A stretch of 64,000 nucleotides of DNA from an uncultured Rhodopila sp. (GTDB lineage Bacteria; Pseudomonadota; Alphaproteobacteria; Acetobacterales; Acetobacteraceae). Shown piece by piece: positions 25,830-34,375 of the stretch. The translations under genes and the position numbers were made by a program. The first letter of the stretch is position 1. Every line of letters begins with the position of its first letter. The stretch lies in contig NZ_CAIWTY010000029.1 of the NCBI RefSeq assembly GCF_903915725.1, positions 1 to 64,000 on the forward strand, written 5' to 3'. Below the pieces are notes generated by a model. The model had not been told where the DNA came from, did no database searches, and was given only the letters and a program-made list of their open reading frames with translations.

Positions 25830-27635
25830 CTACCGCCGTCCGAACATCTTCTCGATGTCGGCCTTCGACAGCTTCAGCACCGTCGGCCGCCCGTGGCTGC
25901 AGGTTGCGGCGCGCGGAGTGTCCTCCATCTGCCGCAGCAGCGCGGACATTTCCGCCTGCCCGAGCCGGCGGCCGGCGCGAATACTGCCATGGCAGGCCAT
26001 GCGGGCGATGATGGCGTCCAGCCGGGCCGACAACACGGTTTGCTCGCCCATCTCAGACAGTTCGTCCGCGAGGTCGCGCAGCAGCGGCGCCGGTTCCGGA
26101 CTGCCCAAGGCCGCCGGGACGGCGCGCACCAGGATCGCGCCCGCGCCGAATTCCTCGATCTCCAGACCGAGCCGCGCCAGGTCAGCGGCCCGCGCCGCCA
26201 GCCGTGCGACGTCGCCCGCCGGCAGGTCGACCACCGACGGCAGCAGCAGGGCTTGGCTGCGCACCGCGCCGGCGGTCATCTGGTCGCGGATCGCCTCATG
26301 CGTCAGCCGCTCATGCGCGGCATGCTGGTCCACCAGCACCAGCGACCCGTCGGCGGCGACAGCGATGATGTAGGTGTCCAGCACCTGCGCCACCGGTGCG
26401 CCGAGCGGATGGTCCGGGTTCGGTGCCACGGCGGCGATCTGCCGCGCCGCAGGGGCGCCGGTGAAGGCAAGCTGCGCCTCCGCCAAATTGCCGCGCGGCG
26501 CGGCCACCGGAGCGAGCGACATGTTGTGCCTTTGGGGCGGCGGCGTGATATAGGACGGCCGGGCCGGCCGGGACCATGACGGCACCGGCATCGCCACCAC
26601 CTGCCCGGTCCCGGCGCCGAGCGCCCGCCGCACCGAGCCGATGACCAGCGACCGCACCGCCGCCGGATCGCGGAACCGCAATTCGGTTTTTGCCGGATGC
26701 ACGTTCACGTCCAGCTCCTCCGGCGGCACATCCAGGAATAGCGCCACCATCGCATGCCGCCCGGCGGCGATCACGTCGCGATACGCCACCCGCACCGCCG
26801 TGCGCAGCACCGGATCGCCGACGGGGCGGTTATTGACCACCAGGGTCTGCGCCTCGGCGGTGGCGCGGCTCACCGCAGGCGAGCAGACATAGCCGCCGAT
26901 AGCCAGCCCGTCGCGGCTTTCATTGACCGGGAGCAGCGCCGCGGCGGCCTCGGCGCCGAGCAAAGCGGCGACGCGTTCGAGCCGGGACTGCGCCGGGGCC
27001 TCGAATGCCACCCGCCCGTCGATTTCCAGGCGGAACGCCACCCCCGGCGCCGACATCGCCAGCCGGCGCACCGCCGCCTCGGCGTGATCCGCCTCGGTGC
27101 GCGGGCTTTTCAGGAACTTGCGCCGCGCCGGGGTGGCGAAGAACAGGTCGCGCACGACGACTCGGGTGCCCGGCGCCCCGGCGGCGGGTGTGACCGCCGA
27201 TACCGCGCCACCCTCGACCTCGATGGTGCAGGCATGATCGGCGCCGGGCGGCCGGGAGGTGATCGACAGGCGGGCGGCGGCGCCGATGGAGGGAAGCGCC
27301 TCGCCGCGGAAGCCGAGCGTGGTGATGCGCACCAGCGCCTCGTCGGTCAGCTTGGAGGTGGCGTGGCGCAGCACGCACAGCGCCAGTTCATCTTCGGTCA
27401 TGCCGGCGCCGGTGTCGGTGACCTCCAGCCGATCGATGCCGCCGCCGTCGAGGCGGATGGCGATGCGCGCGGCACCGGCGTCGAGCGCGTTTTCCACCAG
27501 TTCCTTCACCGCCGCGGCCGGCCGCTCGATCACCTCGCCGGCAGCGATGCGATTGACAGTGGTCTCGGCGAGGAGGCGGATGCGGGACAGCGGAGCGGCT
27601 TTCAGGAGTGCTTTGCGTATGCGGCATAAAAGCAC
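25830..27635 (-). CDS. mutL: DNA mismatch repair protein MutL
   Basis: About 601 residues if translation starts at GTG 27635. The GHKL ATPase region shows VNRIAAGEVIERPAAAVKEL, VENALDAGA, TDTGAGMTEDELAL and TTLGFRGEALPSIGAA. The C-terminal dimerisation domain (last about 190) includes VDQHAAHERLTHEAIRDQM. MutL couples MutS mismatch recognition to downstream repair. The conserved N-terminus begins near 27590 without any ATG in frame. The next in-frame ATG lies far upstream in non-conserved sequence. The GTG is the best choice but has a weak ribosome site. Confidence 0.9.
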   Translation of the reverse strand: MLLCRIRKALLKAAPLSRIRLLAETTVNRIAAGEVIERPAAAVKELVENALDAGAARIAIRLDGGGIDRLEVTDTGAGMTEDELALCVLRHATSKLTDEALVRITTLGFRGEALPSIGAAARLSITSRPPGADHACTIEVEGGAVSAVTPAAGAPGTRVVVRDLFFATPARRKFLKSPRTEADHAEAAVRRLAMSAPGVAFRLEIDGRVAFEAPAQSRLERVAALLGAEAAAALLPVNESRDGLAIGGYVCSPAVSRATAEAQTLVVNNRPVGDPVLRTAVRVAYRDVIAAGRHAMVALFLDVPPEELDVNVHPAKTELRFRDPAAVRSLVIGSVRRALGAGTGQVVAMPVPSWSRPARPSYITPPPQRHNMSLAPVAAPRGNLAEAQLAFTGAPAARQIAAVAPNPDHPLGAPVAQVLDTYIIAVAADGSLVLVDQHAAHERLTHEAIRDQMTAGAVRSQALLLPSVVDLPAGDVARLAARAADLARLGLEIEEFGAGAILVRAVPAALGSPEPAPLLRDLADELSEMGEQTVLSARLDAIIARMACHGSIRAGRRLGQAEMSALLRQMEDTPRAATCSHGRPTVLKLSKADIEKMFGRR

Positions 27636-28075
27636 GCCCCGGCGAGTCGTCGCCAGGGGTTCGCCGGATTGTGCGCGGCGATCCGCTGGGGCGGAGCGGC
27701 AGGTTCTTGCGATGGTGGCGCTGACCCAGCTCTCCGTCCGTCCGGGGGCGAGGCGGTCGCACCCGGTGGATATTTGACATGGTCTTCCGGGCCGCGCGGG
27801 GCGCCATGAGGGGGATGAAAATGCTCGCGTGGCGAGGCTCCGTGGGAGCATGGCGGTCCTGGCCTCAATCGTGTCGCGTGGCCTTCCCCCGGGTTGCCAC
27901 GGCCCCTCTGATGCCCGGCCCGGTGGGATGCAGTCCATACCGACCTCAGTATAATCTATGCCCTTAATCGGTGAAAATCCGTGTTGCAACTTTCTTGCGC
28001 GGCCGCCCCCGAGGCCGCGGCGGAACGCAAAGTGCGAACGCCGTCCCGGCTGCGGCGATCATTCCCCGGCGTCGC
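27636..28075. other. 440-base gap between mutL and the DUF2786 gene
   Basis: No gene supported. The upstream part could be the mutL leader. A GC-rich hairpin, CGCGGCC/GGCCGCG, lies at 27998-28019, with no T run on either side. Frames here read as Arg/Pro-rich shadows. Confidence 0.45.
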
Positions 28076-29770
28076 CTATCCCTGCTCAATCCCCGGCCGA
28101 TATTCGAATCGTTCACCGGCTGCCTTGCCGGCATGATAGGCCCCGGGCAGGACCCGTTTGCGAGACGGCGCCTTCCGGTGGAACGTCAGCCCCAGTCGCT
28201 CCATCTCATGATCGATCATCGAATCCTTGATCGGCACCAGCGCCCGCCCGCTGCTGCCGGCACTGGCCACGTCGCGCGCCTGCCGCAGCGTCTGGAGCTT
28301 CTCGTTGATCCCCCGCGCCAAACCCAACTGGAATGAGTTGGTGGCCGATCGGCGGTGCGCGCTCTCGGCCGAGCGGTAGAAGTCGCCACCCTGGAACTTG
28401 GCAGTCTCGCTCACGAAAGCCAATGCGATCAGATCGTGCAAGTAGACCGCCGCCTGCACATCGGCCGGCAAGCCGAAGAAAACATAGCGCAGCGTCGCGT
28501 CGTCGGCCGTTTCCGCCCAGACCCGGCAGTCGAAGAACGCGGCGATCGTGCCCATGCAGTCGTCGATCGGACCCCGGCGCTTGCGATCGGTTTCGATCCC
28601 GATGCCCTCACAGCTTTGCTTGCGCAGGTCGAGTTCGCTGAGGTTCAGCCCATAGCGGTCAAGCAGTTCCGCGACCTTCTCGGCCGCCGCCAAAGCCTCC
28701 TGCTCAGTGCAGCCTTGCTCGACCGTCTTGGCCCGCAGGGCACGGATGCGCTGCACCAGCCGATCGAGATCGGTTGCGTCGTCGGTCGCCCGGGCCGCCG
28801 AGAGTTTCACCCGCTCCCGCAGCGAGTCGAACAGGTGGCGCCCTTCGCGAGGATATGTTCCGCGCGCGATGCCGGCATCGATCGCCGCGGCGACAGCGTC
28901 AAGGTTGCCGCGTCCCGAACCACCGGCGGCGCGCAAGGCCATGGTCTCCATCAGGACGGCGGCGATGCGGGTGTAGGCGCTCGCCAGCTCGGGTGCCCCG
29001 CCGTTGCGGGCGATCCCGACGCTGAGCAGCGCGTCCATCAATGCGTCATGGCCAGCGAGGCCACGCGCCTGAGCCAGTTCCCGAGGGTTGGGATCGCGGC
29101 CCAGCCTGGCCCATGCGGCGGCCAACGCGTCCAGCCTGTTCGCGTCCGGCCGGAACGGCAGCTTCGGCTTTCGCCCCCCGGGCGCGCCAGCCGTCACCGC
29201 AGGTGCAACGCCGTTGCGGACAATGTGGCGGTAAACCGCCTCCGCGCAGCGGATGCCATTGCCGAGGCCGAGCTTGCCAGGGCGGACGAAACTACGGGCG
29301 AGCGCCAGCGCTGTGTCGTCCAGGCGAACCAGAGGTCTTGCGGCAGCGACATGCGCGTCGTCGATCGTGGTAAACAAACCAAAGCATACGCCATCGCCGA
29401 CATCATCCGAGAACGGTGTCGGCAGCAGCATGCGGATTTCGCCGGTTGCCAGGTCGTCGAATACCCGGCCGGAGATGCGCGCCAGCCTGATCCGGCTCCG
29501 GCGCAGCAACGCGGCGGCGGCGATGTCGTCCGAGGGTCTGCCCTTCATTGCGCGAGCAAGCCGATCGAACGCGGTAGTACCCATCAGGGAGGGCTCGCTT
29601 AACGCCAGTTCCATGGCCAGGGAGTGCGCGACCTGCCATTGCGGGGCCTGGGCCGCCGCCAGCGTTCCGCCGAGCCAGCTGCGCGCCACGGCGTCAGCCT
29701 TGTCGCGGGCGACGAACGCCAGCGCCTCGGCAGCGACGGCCGACAGCCTATCGGGGATGTTGATCGTCAT
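28076..29770 (-). CDS. DUF2786 domain protein
   Basis: 564 residues from the Met of MTINIPDRLSAV; two further in-frame Mets within 36 bases upstream are equally possible. The first about 330 residues are helical and unrecognised. A DUF2786 helical region follows (DLDRLVQRIRALRAKTVEQG, CTEQEALAAAEKVAELLDRY, GLNLSELDL), then a metzincin-free C-terminal domain with DDCMGTIAAFFDCRVWAET. DUF2786 proteins occur in phages and plasmids as well as chromosomes, and their function is not known to me. No operon partner. Confidence 0.7.
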   Translation of the reverse strand: MTINIPDRLSAVAAEALAFVARDKADAVARSWLGGTLAAAQAPQWQVAHSLAMELALSEPSLMGTTAFDRLARAMKGRPSDDIAAAALLRRSRIRLARISGRVFDDLATGEIRMLLPTPFSDDVGDGVCFGLFTTIDDAHVAAARPLVRLDDTALALARSFVRPGKLGLGNGIRCAEAVYRHIVRNGVAPAVTAGAPGGRKPKLPFRPDANRLDALAAAWARLGRDPNPRELAQARGLAGHDALMDALLSVGIARNGGAPELASAYTRIAAVLMETMALRAAGGSGRGNLDAVAAAIDAGIARGTYPREGRHLFDSLRERVKLSAARATDDATDLDRLVQRIRALRAKTVEQGCTEQEALAAAEKVAELLDRYGLNLSELDLRKQSCEGIGIETDRKRRGPIDDCMGTIAAFFDCRVWAETADDATLRYVFFGLPADVQAAVYLHDLIALAFVSETAKFQGGDFYRSAESAHRRSATNSFQLGLARGINEKLQTLRQARDVASAGSSGRALVPIKDSMIDHEMERLGLTFHRKAPSRKRVLPGAYHAGKAAGERFEYRPGIEQG

Positions 29771-29922
29771 CACCAGATTGAACATTCTGGCCGTGCGCCG
29801 GGTCAAGAGACGGCCTCACATAGTCGCGACTGCGTCACGGGTCGCGCGCTGTGGTCCGAACCCCCCCCTCGAATCTCTCCCAGTCTGTCGCGGACTGTGA
29901 TTTTTCCCCGAGCGTCTGGTAG

Positions 29923-30180
29923 ACAAGAACGTATGCTCCGGAGTTCGCCAATGAACGAGGTATCGAAATTCCTGTCGAGGAAGCCACTGCGGCCGCCCTA
30001 TCCGACGGCCGCCGGCTTCCGGCTGTCGGCCGCCTCATCGATCGGCTTGTTCGCCCGGGAGCAGACGACCCTCTGATCGCCCTTTTTGAACGAACATCCG
30101 CCGAAGCGCACGCGGCTGGCCTGACCGGAGACGCGATCGACGCAGAGCTGGCAGCATACAACGCGGAGCGCCGGGCCTGA
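29923..30180 (+). pseudogene. antitoxin remnant of a PIN-toxin TA pair
   Basis: The frame reads PEFANERGIEIPVEEATAAA through LTGDAIDAELAAYNAERRA and stops at 30178. This is the pattern of short antitoxins that precede PIN-domain toxins. The frame is open only back to a TAG at 29920 and has no ATG, GTG or TTG in phase before the conserved part, so the start appears to be lost. The next frame begins inside its stop codon region (CTGA), the usual coupling of such pairs but with CTG in place of ATG. Confidence 0.55.
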
Positions 30181-30336
30181 GTATCTTCGTCTTTGACGCG
30201 AGCACGGTCGTCTCGGCTGCCCTGAACCCGAACGGAACGCCACGGCGTTCGGGTGCTCGGGCCCGCGCAGTTCCTGCAAGAGTTTGAGAGCGATAGCCCG
30301 CCACGGCCTGGCCCGGCGGCTGCGACCGAGCGGTAA
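30177..30336 (+). pseudogene. internally deleted PIN-domain toxin remnant
   Basis: The start reads SIFVFDASTVVSAALNPNGT then Pro-Arg-Arg, the N-terminal strand of a PIN nuclease with its first catalytic Asp. After 30246 the frame changes, and the sequence VRVLGPAQFLQEFES appears, resembling the C-terminal end of the same toxin family. About two thirds of the usual 135-140 residues, including the other acidic residues, are missing between. The toxin must be inactive. Confidence 0.55.
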
Positions 30337-30372
30337 GGCGTTCGAACCTCCCGCCTCGGATCTCCGCCGCTC

Positions 30373-30408
30373 TTGACAAGGCCACAGGCCGTTCCCACAC
30401 TTCACCAC
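30373..30408 (+). promoter_or_regulatory. possible -35 region of the ArsR gene
   Basis: TTGACA at 30373-30378 lies 30 bases before the ATG. With a 17-base spacer the -10 position reads CACACT, a poor match. There is no clear ribosome site, so a very short leader or leaderless mRNA is possible. Confidence 0.3.
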
Positions 30409-30765
30409 ATGGCGAAGTTTCAGGGATCGCAGCTCGACCGGACTTTTGCGGCGCTCGTCGATCCGACGCGCCGCGCGATCCTCGCCCGTCTGGAGCAGGA
30501 GGGCAGCGTGTCCATCGGCGAACTCGCCCGTCCATTCGCGATCAAGCTTCCGGCGGTGATGAAGCATCTCGACGTGCTGGGCACCGCGGGGCTGATCACG
30601 CGTTCAAAGAACGGCCGCACCGTCGCGGTCCGCCTCGCCCCCGAACCCATGCAAGAGGCGATGGACTGGCTGCGCCGCTACGAACGCTTCTGGTCCGCCC
30701 GCCTCGATCGGCTGGCCGCCTATGCCGAGGCCGAGGAGGCAAAAGCCCGGGAGACCAAGCCATGA
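30409..30765 (+). CDS. ArsR-family HTH transcriptional regulator
   Basis: 118 residues from the Met of MAKFQGSQLDRTFAAL. Winged-helix motifs: ALVDPTRRAILARLEQEGSV, SIGELARPFAIKLPAVMKHL (recognition helix), DVLGTAGLITRSKNGRTVAV (wing). No metal-binding CxC pair is seen. It resembles the ArsR subgroup coupled to SRPBCC (AHSA1) partner genes, as here, where the next gene starts with an ATGA overlap. It probably represses its own operon. The ligand is unknown. Confidence 0.87.
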   Translation: MAKFQGSQLDRTFAALVDPTRRAILARLEQEGSVSIGELARPFAIKLPAVMKHLDVLGTAGLITRSKNGRTVAVRLAPEPMQEAMDWLRRYERFWSARLDRLAAYAEAEEAKARETKP

Positions 30766-31217
30766 CCAGCCTGACCCTGGTACGACGGATCGCGGCGCGA
30801 CCCTCGATCGTCTTCGATGCCATGACGAAACCCGATGGCATCGCCCTCTGGTGGGGGCCGGACGACGGTCCGGTGCTGATTGCCGAAACCGATGTCCGTG
30901 TCGGCGGCCGCTTCCGGGTGAAATTCCGGATGCTCGACGGCAGCGAGCATGAAAGCAGCGGCGAGTATATCGAAGTCGTCAGGCCCGCGCGGCTGGTCAT
31001 GAGCTGGCGTTGGACATTCGGCGGCGATCCCGAGGAAACCGGCGAAGAATCGCGCGTCGAGATCGACCTGCGGCCGATAGAGACCGGGTCCGAACTGACC
31101 TTCACCCATTCGCGTTTGCAGACCGAGACCTCGCGGGACAGCCACGCGTGGGGCTGGACCGGATCGCTCGACAAGCTGGTGCGGCATTTCATTGAGGATA
31201 CTGGTAGCGAAACATAA
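30762..31217 (+). CDS. SRPBCC (AHSA1-like) domain protein
   Basis: 151 residues. The opening LTLVRRIAARPSIVFDAMTK and IALWWGPDDGPVLIAETDVR, and the segment VGGRFRVKFRMLDGSEHESS, fit the activator-of-Hsp90-homologue-1-like START superfamily. It overlaps the ArsR gene (ATGA), a pairing that is common. Such proteins bind hydrophobic ligands in a helix-grip cavity. Ligand and role are unknown. It is the first of two SRPBCC proteins in this run. Confidence 0.8.
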   Translation: MTSLTLVRRIAARPSIVFDAMTKPDGIALWWGPDDGPVLIAETDVRVGGRFRVKFRMLDGSEHESSGEYIEVVRPARLVMSWRWTFGGDPEETGEESRVEIDLRPIETGSELTFTHSRLQTETSRDSHAWGWTGSLDKLVRHFIEDTGSET

Positions 31218-31240
31218 CACGTCGAAACGGAGACAGTCAC

Positions 31241-31891
31241 ATGCTTCCGACGATCACCACCTTCGGCTGGGTCCCTGAGTTCGCCCGCGGATTTGTCCGC
31301 GACATGCGGCCGCGCTGGGCCTTCGACGAAGTTGGCAAGCCCTACGAGGTCAATCTGATCCTTGATTCGAAGTGTCCGGAGGATCGCCGCTTCCAGCCAT
31401 TTGGCCAGGTGCCGACGTATCGGGACGACGAGGTCGCGATCTTCGAATCGGGCGCGATCGTGTTGCGCATCGCCGAACGGGCCGGCGGGCTGATCCCGGC
31501 GGATTCGGCCGCTCGCGTGCGTGCGCTGCAATGGGTGGCGGCGGCGCTGAACTCCGTCGAGCCTTATGTCATGGCGCTCGCCATCAATGATGTGTTCGAG
31601 GCGGATCGCGAATGGTCCAGGGCACGCCACGGGAAAGTTGTCGACGACCTGAAGACGCGGCTCGGCGATCTCGAGGCGGCGCTGGGCGATAATGCGTGGG
31701 TCGACGGGGATGAATTCACCATTGGCGACCTGATGATGATCTCCGTGCTGGGCGTGTTGCGCGGCACCGGCGTAGTTGCCGGCTTCCCGCGGCTTGCCGG
31801 CTACATCGCGCGCGGCGAAGGCCGGGCTGCACACCGGAAGGCGATGGCCGATCACATGGCGACCTTCCACGACGCGCGGGCTCCGGCCTGA
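31241..31891 (+). CDS. glutathione S-transferase family protein
   Basis: 216 residues, GGAGAC ribosome site. The N-terminal thioredoxin-like half contains QVPTYRDDEVAIFESGAIVL, with the cis-Pro and the Glu-Ser that bind glutathione. The C-terminal helical half contains WVDGDEFTIGDLMMISVLGV with the N-capping Asp motif. The N-terminus (LPTITTFGWVPEFARGFVRD) lacks an obvious catalytic Ser/Cys/Tyr at the usual place, so the chemistry is uncertain. It is in the ArsR-SRPBCC run. Confidence 0.78.
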   Translation: MLPTITTFGWVPEFARGFVRDMRPRWAFDEVGKPYEVNLILDSKCPEDRRFQPFGQVPTYRDDEVAIFESGAIVLRIAERAGGLIPADSAARVRALQWVAAALNSVEPYVMALAINDVFEADREWSRARHGKVVDDLKTRLGDLEAALGDNAWVDGDEFTIGDLMMISVLGVLRGTGVVAGFPRLAGYIARGEGRAAHRKAMADHMATFHDARAPA

Positions 31892-31929
31892 TTTTTCTGA
31901 CACGGCTTAATTTTAATGGGAGAGAAACG

Positions 31930-32649
31930 ATAGCATATTTCCAGGGCTTCGTGGTTCCCGCGCAGAGCGAGAACAAATCGGCCTATCTCGACATGGCGAA
32001 AAAGGCTGCGCCGATCTTTGCGGAAAACGGCGCGACCGGCCTGATCGAGTGCTGGGGCGACGACGTGATGGACGGCAAGGTGACCGATTTAAAGAAGGCC
32101 GTTCAATTAAACGACAAAGAAACGGTCGTGTTTTCCTGGTTATGGTGGCCCGACAAGGCGACATGCGACGCGGCAGCGCCCGCGATCATGGCCGACGAGC
32201 GGATGAAGCCCGAAGGTCCGATGCCATTCGATACCAAGCGGATGATCTACGCAGCGTTCGAGGTGAGTTACGACACCGGCGACAGCGGCAAATTCCGCTA
32301 TGTTGACGGCATGGTCGCCAGCGTTCCGGACAGCGACCGAAAGGCCTTCGTCCACCATGCGGCGGTGACCGCCCGTTTGTTCCAGGAACACGGAGCGTTG
32401 CGCGTCGTTAACGGGTGGGGTGTCGACGTGCCTGCCGGCAAAGTGACCGATTTCCGGCGCGCCGTGCAGGCGAAGGACGGCGAGACGGTGGTGATGGGCT
32501 GGATAGAATGGCCCGACAAGCCGACGCGGGATGCGGGCATGCGCGCGTTGATGGACGATTCGCGCATGCGCGAGGCACCTTCGCCCTGGAATGGTCAGCT
32601 CGCCATCTTCGGCGGTTTCCTGCCGATACTTGACACCAGCCACGCTTAG
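31930..32649 (+). CDS. tandem DUF1428 protein, apparent ATA start
   Basis: 239 residues if started at ATA 31930. Two DUF1428 (alpha-beta barrel dimer-like) domains follow each other: YLDMAKKAAPIFAENGATGL with IECWGDDVMDGKVTDLKKAV, then FRYVDGMVASVP with LRVVNGWGVDVPAGKVTDFR. The family begins xAYxxGFVVP, and the sequence AYFQGFVVP is encoded just upstream of the only usual start, GTG 31951. A GGGAGAG site sits 6 bases before the ATA. Translation from ATA, from GTG 31951 (truncated), or decay are the options. Function unknown. Confidence 0.7.
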   Translation: MAYFQGFVVPAQSENKSAYLDMAKKAAPIFAENGATGLIECWGDDVMDGKVTDLKKAVQLNDKETVVFSWLWWPDKATCDAAAPAIMADERMKPEGPMPFDTKRMIYAAFEVSYDTGDSGKFRYVDGMVASVPDSDRKAFVHHAAVTARLFQEHGALRVVNGWGVDVPAGKVTDFRRAVQAKDGETVVMGWIEWPDKPTRDAGMRALMDDSRMREAPSPWNGQLAIFGGFLPILDTSHA

Positions 32650-32660
32650 GGAGGTTCGAA

Positions 32661-33170
32661 ATGGCGAACGTTAACCAAACCGGGACGAAGATCGTGCCGT
32701 GCCTGTGGTTTGACGGCCAGGCGCGCGAGGCGGCGGAATTCTACGCGGCGACTTTTCCCGACAGCCATGTGAAGGCTCGCCTTGCTGCGCCGTCCGACTA
32801 CCCTGGCGGCAAGCAGGGTAACGAACTCACGGTCGAGTTCACCGTATTGGGCATGCCGTTTCTTGGCCTCAACGGCGGGCCGCATTTCAGGTTCAACGAG
32901 TCGGTCAGCTTCCAGGTCTACACCGACAGTCAGGAAGAGACTGATCGTTACTGGGACGCGATCGTCAGCGCCGGCGGCACGGAGTCGCAGTGTAGCTGGT
33001 GCAAGGACAGGTTCGGCCTGTCCTGGCAGATCGTTCCCCGCGCCCTGATGGCCGCCATGGCCGATCCCGACAAGGCCGCGGCGAAGCGGGTGATGGAAGC
33101 GATGATGGGGATGAAAAAGATTGATATCGCCGCGATCGAGCGGGCGCGGGCCGGGGGGGCGGCGGCATGA
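32661..33170 (+). CDS. PhnB-like VOC-fold protein
   Basis: 169 residues. It matches the 3-demethylubiquinone-9 3-methyltransferase-like (PhnB) subgroup of the vicinal oxygen chelate fold: KIVPCLWFDGQAREAAEFYA, TFPDSHV, FMGLNGGP-like GMPFLGLNGGPHFRFNESVS, CSWCKDRFGLSWQIVPRALM. The family name is historical and these proteins are usually not methyltransferases. GGAGG-like site upstream. It overlaps the next GST gene by 4 bases. Confidence 0.85.
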   Translation: MANVNQTGTKIVPCLWFDGQAREAAEFYAATFPDSHVKARLAAPSDYPGGKQGNELTVEFTVLGMPFLGLNGGPHFRFNESVSFQVYTDSQEETDRYWDAIVSAGGTESQCSWCKDRFGLSWQIVPRALMAAMADPDKAAAKRVMEAMMGMKKIDIAAIERARAGGAAA

Positions 33171-33826
33171 CCCTACAGCTTTTCGGCCACCCATTCTCGT
33201 CCTACACGATGAAGGCGCTGATCGCGCTGTACGAGAACGAAACGCCGTTCGAGTTCCGCATGCTCGGTCCCGATCATCCGGAGAACGGCGCGGAGCTGGC
33301 CCGGCGCTGGCCGATTGCCAAGTTCCCTTTGCTGGTGGATGGCGGCACGACGGTGTTCGAAACCAGTGCGATCATCGAGCATCTCGCCGCGTTCCATCCC
33401 GGACCGGTAGCGCTGATCCCGGCCGACGCGAAGGCCGCCGTGCCGGTGCGGATGCTCGATCGCGTGTTCGACAATTACGTAATGACCCCGATGGGGGCTA
33501 TCGTTGCCGACGCGCTCCGGCCGGACGAGGTGCGCGATCCGTACGGCGTTGCGAAGGCCCGCGGCGCGCTCGATACGATCTACGCGTGGCTCGACCAGGC
33601 GCTGGCGGGGCGGCCATGGGCTGCGGGCGATGCGTTCACCCTGGCGGACGCGGCCGCCGCGCCTGCGCTGTACTATGCCGACTGGGCGCATCCGATTGGC
33701 GAGGACCGCACCGTGTTGAAAGCCTATCGCGCGCGGCTGCTGGCGCGTCCCTCGTTCGCCCGCTGTATCGACGACGCGCGGCCGTACAGAGGTTTCTTTC
33801 CGCTCGGCGCGCCCGAACGGGACTGA
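33167..33826 (+). CDS. glutathione S-transferase
   Basis: 219 residues. It starts LQLFGHPFSSYTMKALIALY, with the catalytic-site Ser/Tyr region, and contains KFPLLVDGGTTVFETSAIIE (cis-Pro and glutathione-contacting Glu-Thr-Ser). The C-terminal helical domain has GRPWAAGDAFTLADAAAAPA. It conjugates glutathione to electrophiles or reduces peroxides in the cytosol. It overlaps the VOC gene by 4 bases and precedes the second SRPBCC gene by 20 bases. Confidence 0.9.
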   Translation: MTLQLFGHPFSSYTMKALIALYENETPFEFRMLGPDHPENGAELARRWPIAKFPLLVDGGTTVFETSAIIEHLAAFHPGPVALIPADAKAAVPVRMLDRVFDNYVMTPMGAIVADALRPDEVRDPYGVAKARGALDTIYAWLDQALAGRPWAAGDAFTLADAAAAPALYYADWAHPIGEDRTVLKAYRARLLARPSFARCIDDARPYRGFFPLGAPERD

Positions 33827-33846
33827 TTCCACCAAGGAGATTGATC

Positions 33847-34302
33847 ATGACCGGTGAAAACCTGGAACTGTCCGTCACGCGGCTGATCGACGCACCTGTC
33901 GAGACGGTCTGGAAGATCGCCACCGAACGGATGGAAGAGTGGTGGTGCCCCAGGCCCTGGACGGTCAAGATCGTCGAGCAGGACTGGCGCGCCGGCGGAC
34001 GCTCGGCGATGGTGATGCACGGCCCGAACGGTGAGGAAATGCCCTTCGATGGCGTGTTGCTTGAGGTGACGCCCGGCAAGCGCTTCGTCTTCACCGACGC
34101 GTTGAAGATCGGCTGGCACCCGCAGGGTCCGTTCATGGTCGGCACGATGGAGTTCGCCGATGAGGGCGGGAAGACCCGCTTTACCGGCAGCGCGCGCCAC
34201 TGGACGCGGGAAGCCTATGACCAGCACAAGGCGATGGGTTTCGAACAGGGTTGGGCGGCCGTTGCCGAACAGCTCGCCGCGTTGGCGGAGGCAGAGAGAT
34301 AA
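33847..34302 (+). CDS. SRPBCC domain protein
   Basis: 151 residues from ATG 33847, with AAGGAGA in front. A much longer open frame from 33121 exists but runs through the GST gene out of frame. SRPBCC/AHSA1 features: LSVTRLIDAPVETVWKIATE, RMEEWWCPRPWTVKIVEQDW, GVLLEVTPGKRFVFTDALK, GWAAVAEQLAALAEAER. It is paralogous in fold to the protein at 30762. It ends the co-directional run; a hairpin follows at 34324. Confidence 0.82.
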   Translation: MTGENLELSVTRLIDAPVETVWKIATERMEEWWCPRPWTVKIVEQDWRAGGRSAMVMHGPNGEEMPFDGVLLEVTPGKRFVFTDALKIGWHPQGPFMVGTMEFADEGGKTRFTGSARHWTREAYDQHKAMGFEQGWAAVAEQLAALAEAER

Positions 34303-34323
34303 GGTCGGCCGCACACATCGGTC

Positions 34324-34345
34324 CTGGTGCGCCTTCGCGCACCAG
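34324..34345. terminator. 9-bp hairpin after the SRPBCC gene
   Basis: CTGGTGCGC, loop CTTC, GCGCACCAG: a perfect 9-base stem 21 bases after the stop. There is no T run. The GGTGCGC/GCGCACC arm is the same as the right arm of the dispersed palindromic repeat, so it may be a half element used as a terminator. Confidence 0.5.
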
Positions 34346-34375
34346 AACGGCGAAAGACTAGTGTAAGCTCCGCCC

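Noticed and set aside
33121-33846. Long N-terminal extension of the second SRPBCC gene
   Set aside because: The extension is Arg-rich, runs out of frame through the VOC and GST genes, and a strong ribosome site precedes ATG 33847.
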